From Balneolaceae bacterium (lineage in GTDB: Bacteria > Bacteroidota > Rhodothermia > Balneolales > Balneolaceae), in assembly GCA_017640605.1 (NCBI GenBank), contig JAEPQH010000012.1:1-64000 (forward strand): a stretch of DNA of 64,000 nucleotides, written 5' to 3'. Position 1 is the stretch's first letter. Each line of letters starts with the position of its first letter. A program made the translations under genes and the position numbers. The notes beneath the pieces were generated by a model that did no database searches, was not told the DNA's origin, and saw only the letters and a program-made list of their open reading frames with translations. Of this stretch, positions 39,473 through 48,677 are shown one piece after another.

Positions 39473-41197
39473 ATGAATCAACTAGTAGGTTCAACCACTT
39501 TCAAAAGTAATACAATACTTTACCTTACACTTTTATGTTTGCTTAGTTTTTTAACCTTCTGTTCTACCGATGCGATTATTACTGATCAAGAAATTGAAGC
39601 TACAGTATACTATTTCAATTCTGAAACCGGAAACGACCAAAATTCCGGGGTTTCAATCGACTCGCCTTGGAAATCACTCTCGAAAATAGATTCATTAGAT
39701 TTGCAACCTGGTGATAGAATTTTGCTGGCAAAAGGACAAGAGTTTCAGGATCCCATCATCATAAAAAATGTTGCCGGTGCTGATGATGCACCAATTCTCA
39801 TATCAACCTATGATGACAGAACTAATGATAGAAGTGATTTTGCATTTATCAAAACGCAAGGACATTTAAACGCTGTATTAGTACAAAATTCAAGCTTTGT
39901 TAAAATTGAAAATCTTTCAATTTCTGCAGGGCCAATACCTGGTGAAGTAATTACTGAGCGCGGTAATAATATTATGCGTATTGGCGTAAAAATTGATGTT
40001 TCTGAATTCGGTGTGTTTGAAAATATCAAACTCAAAAATCTTGAGATCAAAGATATATTTTACGAAAACCCTGGAATTGATAGAGGCTCTAGCGAAGTAA
40101 AAACGGCGAACGGTACGCAGAGTTATGGATGGGGAATTCGTGTGTTTAATGAACGTTCTGGCTCCCTGCTACGAAATATTGTTATAGATTCAGTTCATGT
40201 TGAGAACGTATCCCATACAGGTATCAAATTTACATCTCCAAAATATGGCGATGATTTCGGCATTAAACAGATACAAGTATCAAATAGCCGCGTTTATAAA
40301 ACTGGTGGGCCTGGAATCCAAATGTCTGGTGTTTATGATGGGCATATTTTTGGTAACAAAGTTGATCGTTCTGGTAGCTTTGATGACTCTAGGAAATGGG
40401 GACGAGGCAGTGGGCTTTGGACTTGGAGCACCTCTAACGTATTAATCGAACACAACAGCTTCACCAATGCAAATGGGCCGGGCGACTCAGCCGGTGCACA
40501 TATCGATTTTAATTGCAGTAATATCATCTTACAATATAATTTCAGTGCCAATAATGCAGGTGGGTTTTGTGAAATTCTCGGGAATAATTATAACTGCTCG
40601 TATCGTTATAACATTAGTGTAAACGACGGCCATCGTGTAAAAGGTGAAAATGGTGCTTTCCAAGAAGGCAAAGTGTTTTGGCTAAGCGGATACAATGGAA
40701 ATAAGCCCCGTTCAGGTCCATTTAATAGCTATTTTTATAATAATACTATCTATGTAACAGAATCTATTCAAGCTAAAATTGCCATTGATCGAATGTCGGA
40801 TGGCATACTTATTTCTAATAATATTTTCCATATCGAGGGTGAAGCCAAATCCGTTTTAGGAGATCAGTATAATCCTGAAACCGAAGGTGAAGTGAATACT
40901 TTGAACACCGTGTTTAAAAACAATTTATTTCTTCACAATGAAAGCTGGCCTTCCGATTATCCTTGGCAAGATGACGCCCCAATGTTTGGAAATGCAGCTT
41001 TTTTAAATTTAGGGGGCTTTTCGATTGAAGATTACACACCAAAAAACAGAGATTTAATTCAAAACAAAGGGGTTTTAATAAACACAATACCTAGTGATGA
41101 TTTTGGTCTATATATCGGACTTGAAGTAAAGCAGGATATACTTGGAAACCCAATTGTTGGATTACCTGATTTAGGTGCCATTGAAATACAGCAGTAA
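39473..41197 (+). CDS. Exported right-handed parallel beta-helix protein
   Basis: The 574-residue protein has a hydrophobic start (TLLCLLSFLTFCS), possibly a lipoprotein signal although Phe before Cys is unusual. An entry strand ATVYYFNSETGNDQNSGVS, typical of beta-helix polysaccharide enzymes, is followed by repeated turns (LRNIVIDSVHVENVSHTGIKF, IFGNKVDRSG, IEHNSF, ILQYNFSANNAGGF). The fold is that of pectin-lyase-like enzymes, which include lyases and several glycoside hydrolases. No family-specific catalytic signature was recognised. It ends the galE operon and is a candidate for an unassigned galactan-active enzyme. Confidence 0.72.
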   Translation: MNQLVGSTTFKSNTILYLTLLCLLSFLTFCSTDAIITDQEIEATVYYFNSETGNDQNSGVSIDSPWKSLSKIDSLDLQPGDRILLAKGQEFQDPIIIKNVAGADDAPILISTYDDRTNDRSDFAFIKTQGHLNAVLVQNSSFVKIENLSISAGPIPGEVITERGNNIMRIGVKIDVSEFGVFENIKLKNLEIKDIFYENPGIDRGSSEVKTANGTQSYGWGIRVFNERSGSLLRNIVIDSVHVENVSHTGIKFTSPKYGDDFGIKQIQVSNSRVYKTGGPGIQMSGVYDGHIFGNKVDRSGSFDDSRKWGRGSGLWTWSTSNVLIEHNSFTNANGPGDSAGAHIDFNCSNIILQYNFSANNAGGFCEILGNNYNCSYRYNISVNDGHRVKGENGAFQEGKVFWLSGYNGNKPRSGPFNSYFYNNTIYVTESIQAKIAIDRMSDGILISNNIFHIEGEAKSVLGDQYNPETEGEVNTLNTVFKNNLFLHNESWPSDYPWQDDAPMFGNAAFLNLGGFSIEDYTPKNRDLIQNKGVLINTIPSDDFGLYIGLEVKQDILGNPIVGLPDLGAIEIQQ

Positions 41198-41311
41198 TTA
41201 GGTTTTAACTAGTAAAAGCTCATTACGTTGATTTGAATTGACTTCAAATTCAATTCACATTTTCATAACCAAAAATATTGAGCCACTTAAATTGCTCCCG
41301 AAATCACTAAT

Positions 41312-43261
41312 TCAGCAATGCTCACAACAGGCATGTTCTGCTTTAAGATTTGAGTCATCATTTTTAGAGGCACTAAACATTGAACGAAAAACTTCCCCAC
41401 CACCGAATTTATTCTGAATTCTGATTGCGTTTCCGATGGCTAGTAAAGCCACTCCAACATCCGCGAAAATGGCTTCCCACATGGATGCAAGTCCATAAGC
41501 GGCCATTGCCATCACCAACACTTTTATGCCTAGTGAAAACACGATGTTTTGCCACACCACCCGATGCGTAAATCGCGCAATATTGATGGCTAATGGTATT
41601 TTCGAAGGCTGATCAGTTTGAATAACCACATCGGCGGTTTCAATGGTAGCATCCGAGCCGATTCCGCCCATCGCTATGCCCACATCCGATAGAGCGATTA
41701 CGGGCGCATCATTTACTCCATCTCCCACAAATCCAATCACTTTCCCTTCGCCCTTGGCTTCGTCGACAAATCTGTATTTTTCGTCGGGTAAAAGACCTCC
41801 ATAGGCTTCATCCAATCCTAACTCATTCCCGATATAATGTACAACAGCTTCATTGTCTCCCGAAAGCATAACCAAACGTTTCACGCCTACTTCACGCAGT
41901 TGATGAATCGCAGATTTACTGTCTTCTTTAATTTTATCAGCGATTACAATGGTGCCCACATGCGCGTTGTTGATTGCAACGTGAACCAATGTTTCTGTGC
42001 TAGATTGCTGAAATGGCTGCATAGAAACCATGTGTTCGTTTAATAACTCCTGATTTCCAACTAACACCCATTGATCACGCACTTTTGCTTTTAGTCCTTT
42101 CCCCGAAATCTCTTCCTGATAATGAGTTTCCATCAGTTCGCTTCCGTTAGCGTACTCTATTATGGCTTTTCCAATCGGATGGGAAGATTGTGTTTCCAGT
42201 GACGCTGCAAAAGCAAGTATTTCGTTATCTGATAATCCATTATGGGAAAGCACTTGCCGAACTTCAAAAGAACCTTCGGTCAGGGTACCGGTTTTATCCA
42301 TAAACAGCGTTTCCATTTTTCTAAGCTGATCCAGATAATCGGAGCCTTTGAATAAGATTCCGTTTTGCGATGCCGCACCGATCCCGCCAAAGTAACCGAG
42401 TGGAATCGAAATCACCAGTCCGCACGGACATGAAACAACCAAAAATATCAATGCTTTATAGAACCACTCTTGAAATTGGTATGCATCCACAAAAAAGTAT
42501 GGTAAAAAGGTGAGCGCCACGGCTAACCACACCACAATGGGCGTGTACACTTTTGCGAATTTGGTCATGAAGCGCTGAGTAGGTGCCTTTCGTTGTGTCG
42601 CTTCTTGAACTAATGCCAAAATATTGGCGAGCTTGGAATCTTTAAAACTACTTCTCACTTCTACCTTAACCGGAGCCGATTCGTTGATGGATCCTGCCCA
42701 AACTTCTCCGCCTTTTTTAAGTTGAACAGGTTTCGACTCTCCCGTTAGCGCCGCCGCATTTATAAATGCCTGATCACTCAGCAAAATACCATCCAGCGGA
42801 ATTTTCTCACCGGGTTTTATGCGAATGATTTCCCCAATATTTACTTCTGATGGATGTAGTTCAACCAACGAGCCTTTCCGTTCAACCACTGCAATATCCG
42901 GTTGCTGATCAAGCAACTTTTTGATCGAATTTCGTGCTTTATGAACAGCTCCATGTTGTGCGTACTCACCTATCATATAGAACAGCATCACGGCCACACC
43001 TTCTGCATATTCACCAAGTATAAAGGCGCCGATCGTTGCAATACCCATCAAAAAAAACTCACTGAATACCGTGCCGTTTTTAAGAGAGTTGAATGCTTTC
43101 AACCAAACAGGTCCGCCAACGGCTAGATACGAAATCCCATAAAGTGTGAGATACACCCAAGCGTTACCCTCGAATGGGAAAACAAATTGCACCAACAATG
43201 CGGCAGATAAAAATAAGGCGCTGATTGCGGCTTCTTTGTATGTTGTAAGAAATGCTATCAT
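41312..43261 (-). CDS. Heavy-metal P1B-type ATPase (Zn/Cd/Pb class)
   Basis: The 649-residue protein has the CPCGLVISIP membrane motif, phosphorylation site DKTGTLTEG and hinge GDGVNDAPVIALSDVGIAMG of P1B ATPases. CPC with this length fits the ZntA/CadA group. There is no N-terminal HMA domain; instead a Cys/His tail HACCEHC closes the protein and may hold metal. It would export zinc, cadmium or lead. The metal-sensing regulator is encoded just upstream. Confidence 0.9.
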   Translation of the reverse strand: MIAFLTTYKEAAISALFLSAALLVQFVFPFEGNAWVYLTLYGISYLAVGGPVWLKAFNSLKNGTVFSEFFLMGIATIGAFILGEYAEGVAVMLFYMIGEYAQHGAVHKARNSIKKLLDQQPDIAVVERKGSLVELHPSEVNIGEIIRIKPGEKIPLDGILLSDQAFINAAALTGESKPVQLKKGGEVWAGSINESAPVKVEVRSSFKDSKLANILALVQEATQRKAPTQRFMTKFAKVYTPIVVWLAVALTFLPYFFVDAYQFQEWFYKALIFLVVSCPCGLVISIPLGYFGGIGAASQNGILFKGSDYLDQLRKMETLFMDKTGTLTEGSFEVRQVLSHNGLSDNEILAFAASLETQSSHPIGKAIIEYANGSELMETHYQEEISGKGLKAKVRDQWVLVGNQELLNEHMVSMQPFQQSSTETLVHVAINNAHVGTIVIADKIKEDSKSAIHQLREVGVKRLVMLSGDNEAVVHYIGNELGLDEAYGGLLPDEKYRFVDEAKGEGKVIGFVGDGVNDAPVIALSDVGIAMGGIGSDATIETADVVIQTDQPSKIPLAINIARFTHRVVWQNIVFSLGIKVLVMAMAAYGLASMWEAIFADVGVALLAIGNAIRIQNKFGGGEVFRSMFSASKNDDSNLKAEHACCEHC

Positions 43262-43340
43262 GATGAATTACTTTGCCTAATGATAGCAGTAATGCACATT
43301 AACCTATTGCAGATTTATGTAATTCTCGTGCAAAATTATG

Positions 43341-43907
43341 TCAGATTTGATCGATGGAAATGCGTTTGTTCTCTTTGATTTCTTTGAAATGAGAGGGTGA
43401 TAATCCGGTTTCTGTTTTAAACTGACGTGAGAAATGCTGCTGGCTACTATACCCGAGTTCATAAGCAATCTCAGTAAGGGTATGCTCGCCGTATACAATC
43501 AGTTCCTTGGCACGCTCTACTTTTTGCAGGATGAAATAGCGTTCGATGGACTTCCCTTCAACATTGGAAAAGAGTCGGCTTAAATGCTGATACTCTTTAT
43601 TCAGATTTTGCGAGAGATAATCAGAAAGTTTTCCCGTTAGTTCTTTATTGGTTCTCACCAATTGAATGATCAACTGCTTAATCTGTTCAACGGTTTTACT
43701 GCCTTGATCATTAATGATTTCAAACCCATTTTTTTGCACCACATTCATTAAGCGCTGATATTCCAAATCTGAGATAGATTCAGAAAGTGTGAGTTCGCCA
43801 AGTTCGATATGCTTCACGTTGAACTCAGCTTTGGCCAATTTTTCTTCCAGCACTTCGGCACAGTGACTGCATACCATATTTTTTATATGAAAATGATTTT
43901 GTGCCAT
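43341..43907 (-). CDS. AraC-family regulator with N-terminal HMA-like metal-binding segment
   Basis: The 188-residue protein begins MAQNHFHIKNMVCSHCAEVLEEKL, an HMA-type segment with a Cys-x-x-Cys pair, and ends in an AraC HTH (about 95-185, LTEIAYELGYSSQQHFSRQFKTETGLSP). ATG 43907 starts the HMA segment; the frame runs on to 44048 but that stretch has no known domain. It lies 79 bp upstream of the P-type ATPase on the same strand, so it is probably the metal-responsive activator of the pump, in place of the usual MerR or ArsR regulator. Confidence 0.82.
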   Translation of the reverse strand: MAQNHFHIKNMVCSHCAEVLEEKLAKAEFNVKHIELGELTLSESISDLEYQRLMNVVQKNGFEIINDQGSKTVEQIKQLIIQLVRTNKELTGKLSDYLSQNLNKEYQHLSRLFSNVEGKSIERYFILQKVERAKELIVYGEHTLTEIAYELGYSSQQHFSRQFKTETGLSPSHFKEIKENKRISIDQI

Positions 43908-44122
43908 ACGTTTATCGACAATGCTTAACCTGGTTTGGATTCCTTCCTCAAGAATATCGTAAAACTTTTGAGACTGATTGTCATCAGACTTTAAGTTAAG
44001 AGGAAAGATTATAGGATTTTTGTCAAAGAAACTCATCCTGTAGCACAAAGCATTCCATAGTGCGAGTTAACAATACCGGATCTTTCAGAATAGTGCAGTA
44101 GATTTTACGAAGTTTACTTCCG

Positions 44123-46813
44123 TCAGTATTTTAGAATTCTGGTTAACGACATGTAATCGATCATTGCTTCGTTAATTTGCCCGTCCATATTTCTATTGTG
44201 AGGTAGATACTCTATTTGAAATGAGTGATCACCTTTATCTAACTCAATTTCAATTTGATTTGAATATCCCCAATTTGACCATTCTCCGGTGCCCCGTTGC
44301 GGGAAAACAAAGGTCCCGACATTTTGTTCATTAACTGTGAAAGTTCTTATTCCGCAATTATTATCGGTATTCCAAGGACCATTACCGTTTGAGTATCTCA
44401 ATTGTACTAAAAAAGTACCGGGTTCATCAATACTAACAGGAAAGCTAATGCTCGTATTTTGGTCTAAATTTGTTAGTACGGCACCGGTTCCCGAATAATC
44501 GGAGATCGAAATAGTTGATTTAGAATCTACCTTATCCTCCAGTTCGTAAATCTTTTGATCTCTGTCTGAATAATATGGCAACGGTTCACTCAAAAAAGAA
44601 TAATGCTTATCGTGATTTAGAGCTCGCACTTGATACAAACCGGGTAATTTTCCGTTTAGCGAGTACTCGTTTAGCTTCGTTTTTTCGACAAATTCACCAT
44701 TTCTGAATATCTCATAAGTATCATCCGGATGTGTTAACTCCCACTTTAATGTGTGATTATCCAAGCGTACATCGGGTGTGGTTGGCGAAAATGCATTCCT
44801 TACCTGATTACCTTCTTGCTTATTGGTAAAGTTGTTGTTCATTTTGATTTCAACTTCAACTTGTCCGGTAATATCGACTGGGATTTTGTAGTCGACAACT
44901 TCTACACCATTTACTTTCATCGAAGCAATCTCATCACCATAACCTTCTACTGTGATATCTAGCACCGCATTTCGGTAATTAAAACCACGAAGCTCTTTTC
45001 GGCCTTCATAAGCTTTAGGAATAGTTGGTGAAAACTTTAGTCCATCTACCGTGAAATCCATCCCTAAAAATATTCGATAAACCATTGCAAGATTCCCTGC
45101 AACACTCCACAACTGTCGGTCTGAATTGATCTGAGTTCCTTTGAAGTCACCACTTTCGGCAACCATATTTTCTTTATTGGTTAAGAATAAAGCAGCTGGT
45201 CGGAAGATGGAAGCGAGTCCATGATTTAGGGAAGATTCCGACTTCGTTTCGCTTACTGCCCAATTCCAATATGCCTGTACAAATGGCCAGATTCCGTTAT
45301 TGTGATATGGAGGGATATCCGGTATCTGCGGATAAATGGTTGGTATGCCAAATGGAATTACCGGAGCTTTTGAGACTATCTCCATTTTTTTATTTTCATC
45401 GGCGATATCGAATAAAATACACAAAGCATTTCCGAGTGCTTCAAACTTTGGAGAAGAAGCAAGGTAATGCCGCCCATACAGATACTGTTCATAGTAACCG
45501 AGTTCTTCATTCCAAAAATGTTGATTGATGTTCTGTTTCAGAGCCTCTGCTTTTTCATGATATTTTTCAGCATCATTTAGTTCACCTAATGCCTCTGCCA
45601 TCTCCGACAGAATATTAAGCGACTGATAAAAATCGGCATTGGTACCCAGATTTAAAGATTGCGAAATATCTACATTATCCATCCACCTTGGATAGGTTTG
45701 CTCCCTCCAATCCAAAAACGAGGATTCTCCTTTGAAAAGACCAAATCGCTCATCCAAAATGTGATTTGCTATATCATCTTCAAAGCTGTTTCGAATGATG
45801 GGATACACATATTCCAGCCAAGATTCATCCCCGGAAACCAGATAAATTTCCCAAGCCGCAATACTCCAAACAATCCGATCAGTAGAAACAGGCCAAGCTC
45901 CACCCGATCCGGTATCCTGTATAATCCGATCATTTTTTACTTTTTTCATAAGACTTGTTTTCGAAAACTCTAAATCCAGAAAAGCGTACGCTAAAAGCAC
46001 ACTGTAACTGATATCTCTGGTCCATACTCCCTCCCATTTTGCGCCTGTTCTGAAAGTGCCATCATCTTCCTTTAACATCATTGTTTCATCCAGCGACATC
46101 TTGTAAAGTGCATCTACAAGCAGCTGATCGGAGGAATACTTTGGATAAGCGCTTATGTCGTTACTTAGCACCCATTCGTTTTCTACTTCGCTATTTGCCG
46201 GAGAAGGATTGAAGATAAACGTGGCTTCATAAATGCCGTCACTATTCTCATCATGCAATCGATAATCAGGATTAGCACTTAGATTTTCAAAATCCCATGA
46301 TAAAGGTTCAGAACCTCCGGCGATATATACTCCATGAAAATCGGATTCATTAATTTTTTCTCCCGCCCAGTTAGTATAAAATCCTTTCTCTTCGAACTCT
46401 CTAAACACTTTTTTCATATCTACCCGAATTGTAACCTCTGTATCAGCGGGTAGCACAGAACTTGCGTTTGATTTGATAAATGAGGCCGGATCTTTTGCTC
46501 CAAATTGGATAACCGGGGTTACATACCTTCCATTTTCCGGAACTATTGTGAGAATATGGTCCTGTCCCGATGGTGCTTCGTTATCCTTACCATTGATTGC
46601 AAACTTAAAACTGAGTGTTGAAGAAAAGTTCGCACTCGCTGGACTCTGATAGTTTGATACCATTCGCTCCGACTCTACTGCTTCAGCATAAAAATCTCCT
46701 TGTTCCACACGGTTGTGGAATACCGAAAATTCTTCACTGTTAAATATTGGTTTGATATTGTAACTAGCTGCATAAACCAGGCACAGCATTAGCAGGGTCC
46801 ATAAATATTTCAT
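44123..46813 (-). CDS. Six-hairpin (alpha/alpha)6 glycosidase with C-terminal binding modules
   Basis: The 896-residue protein has a hydrophobic start, an N-terminal beta region (about 20-215) and an (alpha/alpha)6 core (about 220-605) with KWEGVWTRDISYSVLLAYAFLD, GGAWPVSTDRIVWSIAAWEIY and GIPTIYPQIPDIPPYHNNGIWPF. This is the six-hairpin glycosidase fold shared by GH15, GH37, GH63, GH65, GH78 and relatives, and I cannot fix the family. A C-terminal CBM6/35-like sandwich (about 765-890, IYELEDKVDSKSTISIS, YLPHNRNMDGQINEAMIDYMSL) follows. It is the last gene of the PUL 2 row and probably cleaves an alpha-linked oligosaccharide. Confidence 0.78.
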   Translation of the reverse strand: MKYLWTLLMLCLVYAASYNIKPIFNSEEFSVFHNRVEQGDFYAEAVESERMVSNYQSPASANFSSTLSFKFAINGKDNEAPSGQDHILTIVPENGRYVTPVIQFGAKDPASFIKSNASSVLPADTEVTIRVDMKKVFREFEEKGFYTNWAGEKINESDFHGVYIAGGSEPLSWDFENLSANPDYRLHDENSDGIYEATFIFNPSPANSEVENEWVLSNDISAYPKYSSDQLLVDALYKMSLDETMMLKEDDGTFRTGAKWEGVWTRDISYSVLLAYAFLDLEFSKTSLMKKVKNDRIIQDTGSGGAWPVSTDRIVWSIAAWEIYLVSGDESWLEYVYPIIRNSFEDDIANHILDERFGLFKGESSFLDWREQTYPRWMDNVDISQSLNLGTNADFYQSLNILSEMAEALGELNDAEKYHEKAEALKQNINQHFWNEELGYYEQYLYGRHYLASSPKFEALGNALCILFDIADENKKMEIVSKAPVIPFGIPTIYPQIPDIPPYHNNGIWPFVQAYWNWAVSETKSESSLNHGLASIFRPAALFLTNKENMVAESGDFKGTQINSDRQLWSVAGNLAMVYRIFLGMDFTVDGLKFSPTIPKAYEGRKELRGFNYRNAVLDITVEGYGDEIASMKVNGVEVVDYKIPVDITGQVEVEIKMNNNFTNKQEGNQVRNAFSPTTPDVRLDNHTLKWELTHPDDTYEIFRNGEFVEKTKLNEYSLNGKLPGLYQVRALNHDKHYSFLSEPLPYYSDRDQKIYELEDKVDSKSTISISDYSGTGAVLTNLDQNTSISFPVSIDEPGTFLVQLRYSNGNGPWNTDNNCGIRTFTVNEQNVGTFVFPQRGTGEWSNWGYSNQIEIELDKGDHSFQIEYLPHNRNMDGQINEAMIDYMSLTRILKY

Positions 46814-46873
46814 GTCCGGGAGAAGTATGTGGGAAGTGCAAAAACACTTCCCAGATTACTGTTTATTAATTGT

Positions 46874-48643
46874 TTATTTGATGAGCATCATCTTTTTAGT
46901 AAGTACCGAAGACGATGTTTCGAGTACATACATATACATGCCACTCGATAATGACGATGCATCGAATTTTGCGGTATGTGCACCTACCGAAAGTGATCGG
47001 TCAATTAAAGTCGATACTTTACGACCTAACATATCATATACCGATAGAACAACCTGACTTGCTTCTGGTACTTCAAAGGTAATGTTGGTGGTAGGATTGA
47101 AAGGATTCGGATAATTTTGGTGCAGTTTAAAACCTTCAACCACTAAACGATCTTCCTCATTTGAATTAGAGTTTAATTTCTCAAAAATGATGGTTGCGCT
47201 GTCAACATTTACAGTGATTAAATATTCTCCTGTATCGGCTTCCGCTACTACCCATTTATAATCCGGATTTGTAGCTGCACATCCTATCAGTACTTCAAAA
47301 GCAGTTGAAGATAGTGGTGCATTTTCTTCAGTTGGATGAATCCATTCGCCGGCACAGAAATCATTCTCGGCATAGGTTTTAATTTTCATCTCACCTGCAA
47401 GCAAATCGCCTTGCCAGGTAAACATGGCGCTGTTTTCTGAATCTTTAATCAACGCAGTTTGTGCACCTAAATCCCATCCACCTGGTGTAGCACTTCCAAC
47501 CATATAAAGCTCATCGATGGTTGTTGTAAATGGCTCATCTAATACTATACTTACGGTAGTATCATTTATATTTGCAGTAACACTGTAAATACCGGGTTCC
47601 ATTATTTCCCATTTATAATCGGGATTACCATCTGCACAGCCCATAAAAATATTTGCTTCAGTTTGATCGAGAGGCTGACTAGCCATTTCCGGATGCATCC
47701 AATCACCGGCACAGAAATCATTCTCGGCGTAGAGTTTAATCTTGAATTCACCAGCAGTTAAGGTATCGGTATAGGTAAATATGCCTGCATCGGTATCAGA
47801 CTTTATCATTGGTGTTTGAGATGCTAAATCCCAACCACCAGGAGTAGCACTACCAACTAAAAAAGCAACGTCCATAGTATCTACAACTTCATCTTCCCCT
47901 TCACTGAAATCAATGGTTGATGCTTTAAGGTCTACTTTAAGCGTAATAAGAGTGTCAGAAGTTACCGTCCATTGGTTATCCGGGTTTCCATCCGCACAAC
48001 CTTCTAAAATTTCGACAGCCCCGTCGTCTAAAGGAGCAGATCCAGATGTGGGATGTACCCAATTTCCACCGCAGAAATCGTTCGAAACGTAAGTTTTAAT
48101 CTTGAAGTTACCGGACGTTAATGTACCGGTCCAGCTAAATACACTATCACTCGTTTCTTCCATAGCTGTTTGGTTTCCCAGATCCCAGCCACCCGGAGTT
48201 GCATCACCTACCAAAAATAATTCAGCTTTCTGTTCAGCAGTAAACTCAGAAAATGCAATGGTTGAATCGGCAATATTTACTGTAATAGTTACACTTGTAT
48301 CTGAAGCGACTGACCATTGATTATCCGGATTTCCATCTGCGCAACCTTCTAGAATCTGGACAGCGCCGTTTTCTAGAGGAGCAGAAGCTGTAAGAGCATG
48401 TACCCAATTACCGCCACAGAAATCATTTTCAGGATAGGTTTTTATTTTAAATGATCCTGACGTTAGCGTACCACTCCAACTGTATATAGAATCCGAATCT
48501 TGAGTCATTGCGGTTTGATTCGCAAGATCCCAGCCTCCGGGCGTGGCATCACCTACCAAATAAAGTTGAGCTTGAGTGTTCATCATCCCAAACATCACAA
48601 AAAGGATAGTTACAAAAAGCATTCGTTGTAGAAGTTTAATCAT
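46874..48643 (-). CDS. SusE/F-like glycan-binding protein with four repeats and T9SS sorting domain
   Basis: The 589-residue protein has a signal peptide (FVMFGMMNTQAQ), four repeats of about 115 residues that each begin with LVG(D/S)ATPGGWDL and hold paired cysteines (DFC(A/G)G(D/E/N)W, then GCA-x-x-NPD), and a T9SS type A sorting domain (YPNPFNPTTNITF). The repeats match the SusF/SusE starch-binding type, so it is a surface glycan-binding protein. Repeats 1 and 2 are nearly identical, pointing to recent duplication. Export by T9SS rather than as a lipoprotein is unusual for SusF relatives. It lies between two hydrolase genes. Confidence 0.85.
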   Translation of the reverse strand: MIKLLQRMLFVTILFVMFGMMNTQAQLYLVGDATPGGWDLANQTAMTQDSDSIYSWSGTLTSGSFKIKTYPENDFCGGNWVHALTASAPLENGAVQILEGCADGNPDNQWSVASDTSVTITVNIADSTIAFSEFTAEQKAELFLVGDATPGGWDLGNQTAMEETSDSVFSWTGTLTSGNFKIKTYVSNDFCGGNWVHPTSGSAPLDDGAVEILEGCADGNPDNQWTVTSDTLITLKVDLKASTIDFSEGEDEVVDTMDVAFLVGSATPGGWDLASQTPMIKSDTDAGIFTYTDTLTAGEFKIKLYAENDFCAGDWMHPEMASQPLDQTEANIFMGCADGNPDYKWEIMEPGIYSVTANINDTTVSIVLDEPFTTTIDELYMVGSATPGGWDLGAQTALIKDSENSAMFTWQGDLLAGEMKIKTYAENDFCAGEWIHPTEENAPLSSTAFEVLIGCAATNPDYKWVVAEADTGEYLITVNVDSATIIFEKLNSNSNEEDRLVVEGFKLHQNYPNPFNPTTNITFEVPEASQVVLSVYDMLGRKVSTLIDRSLSVGAHTAKFDASSLSSGMYMYVLETSSSVLTKKMMLIK

Positions 48644-48677
48644 GTTTATCTCCGGCTTAGTTAGTATTCAATAATTC

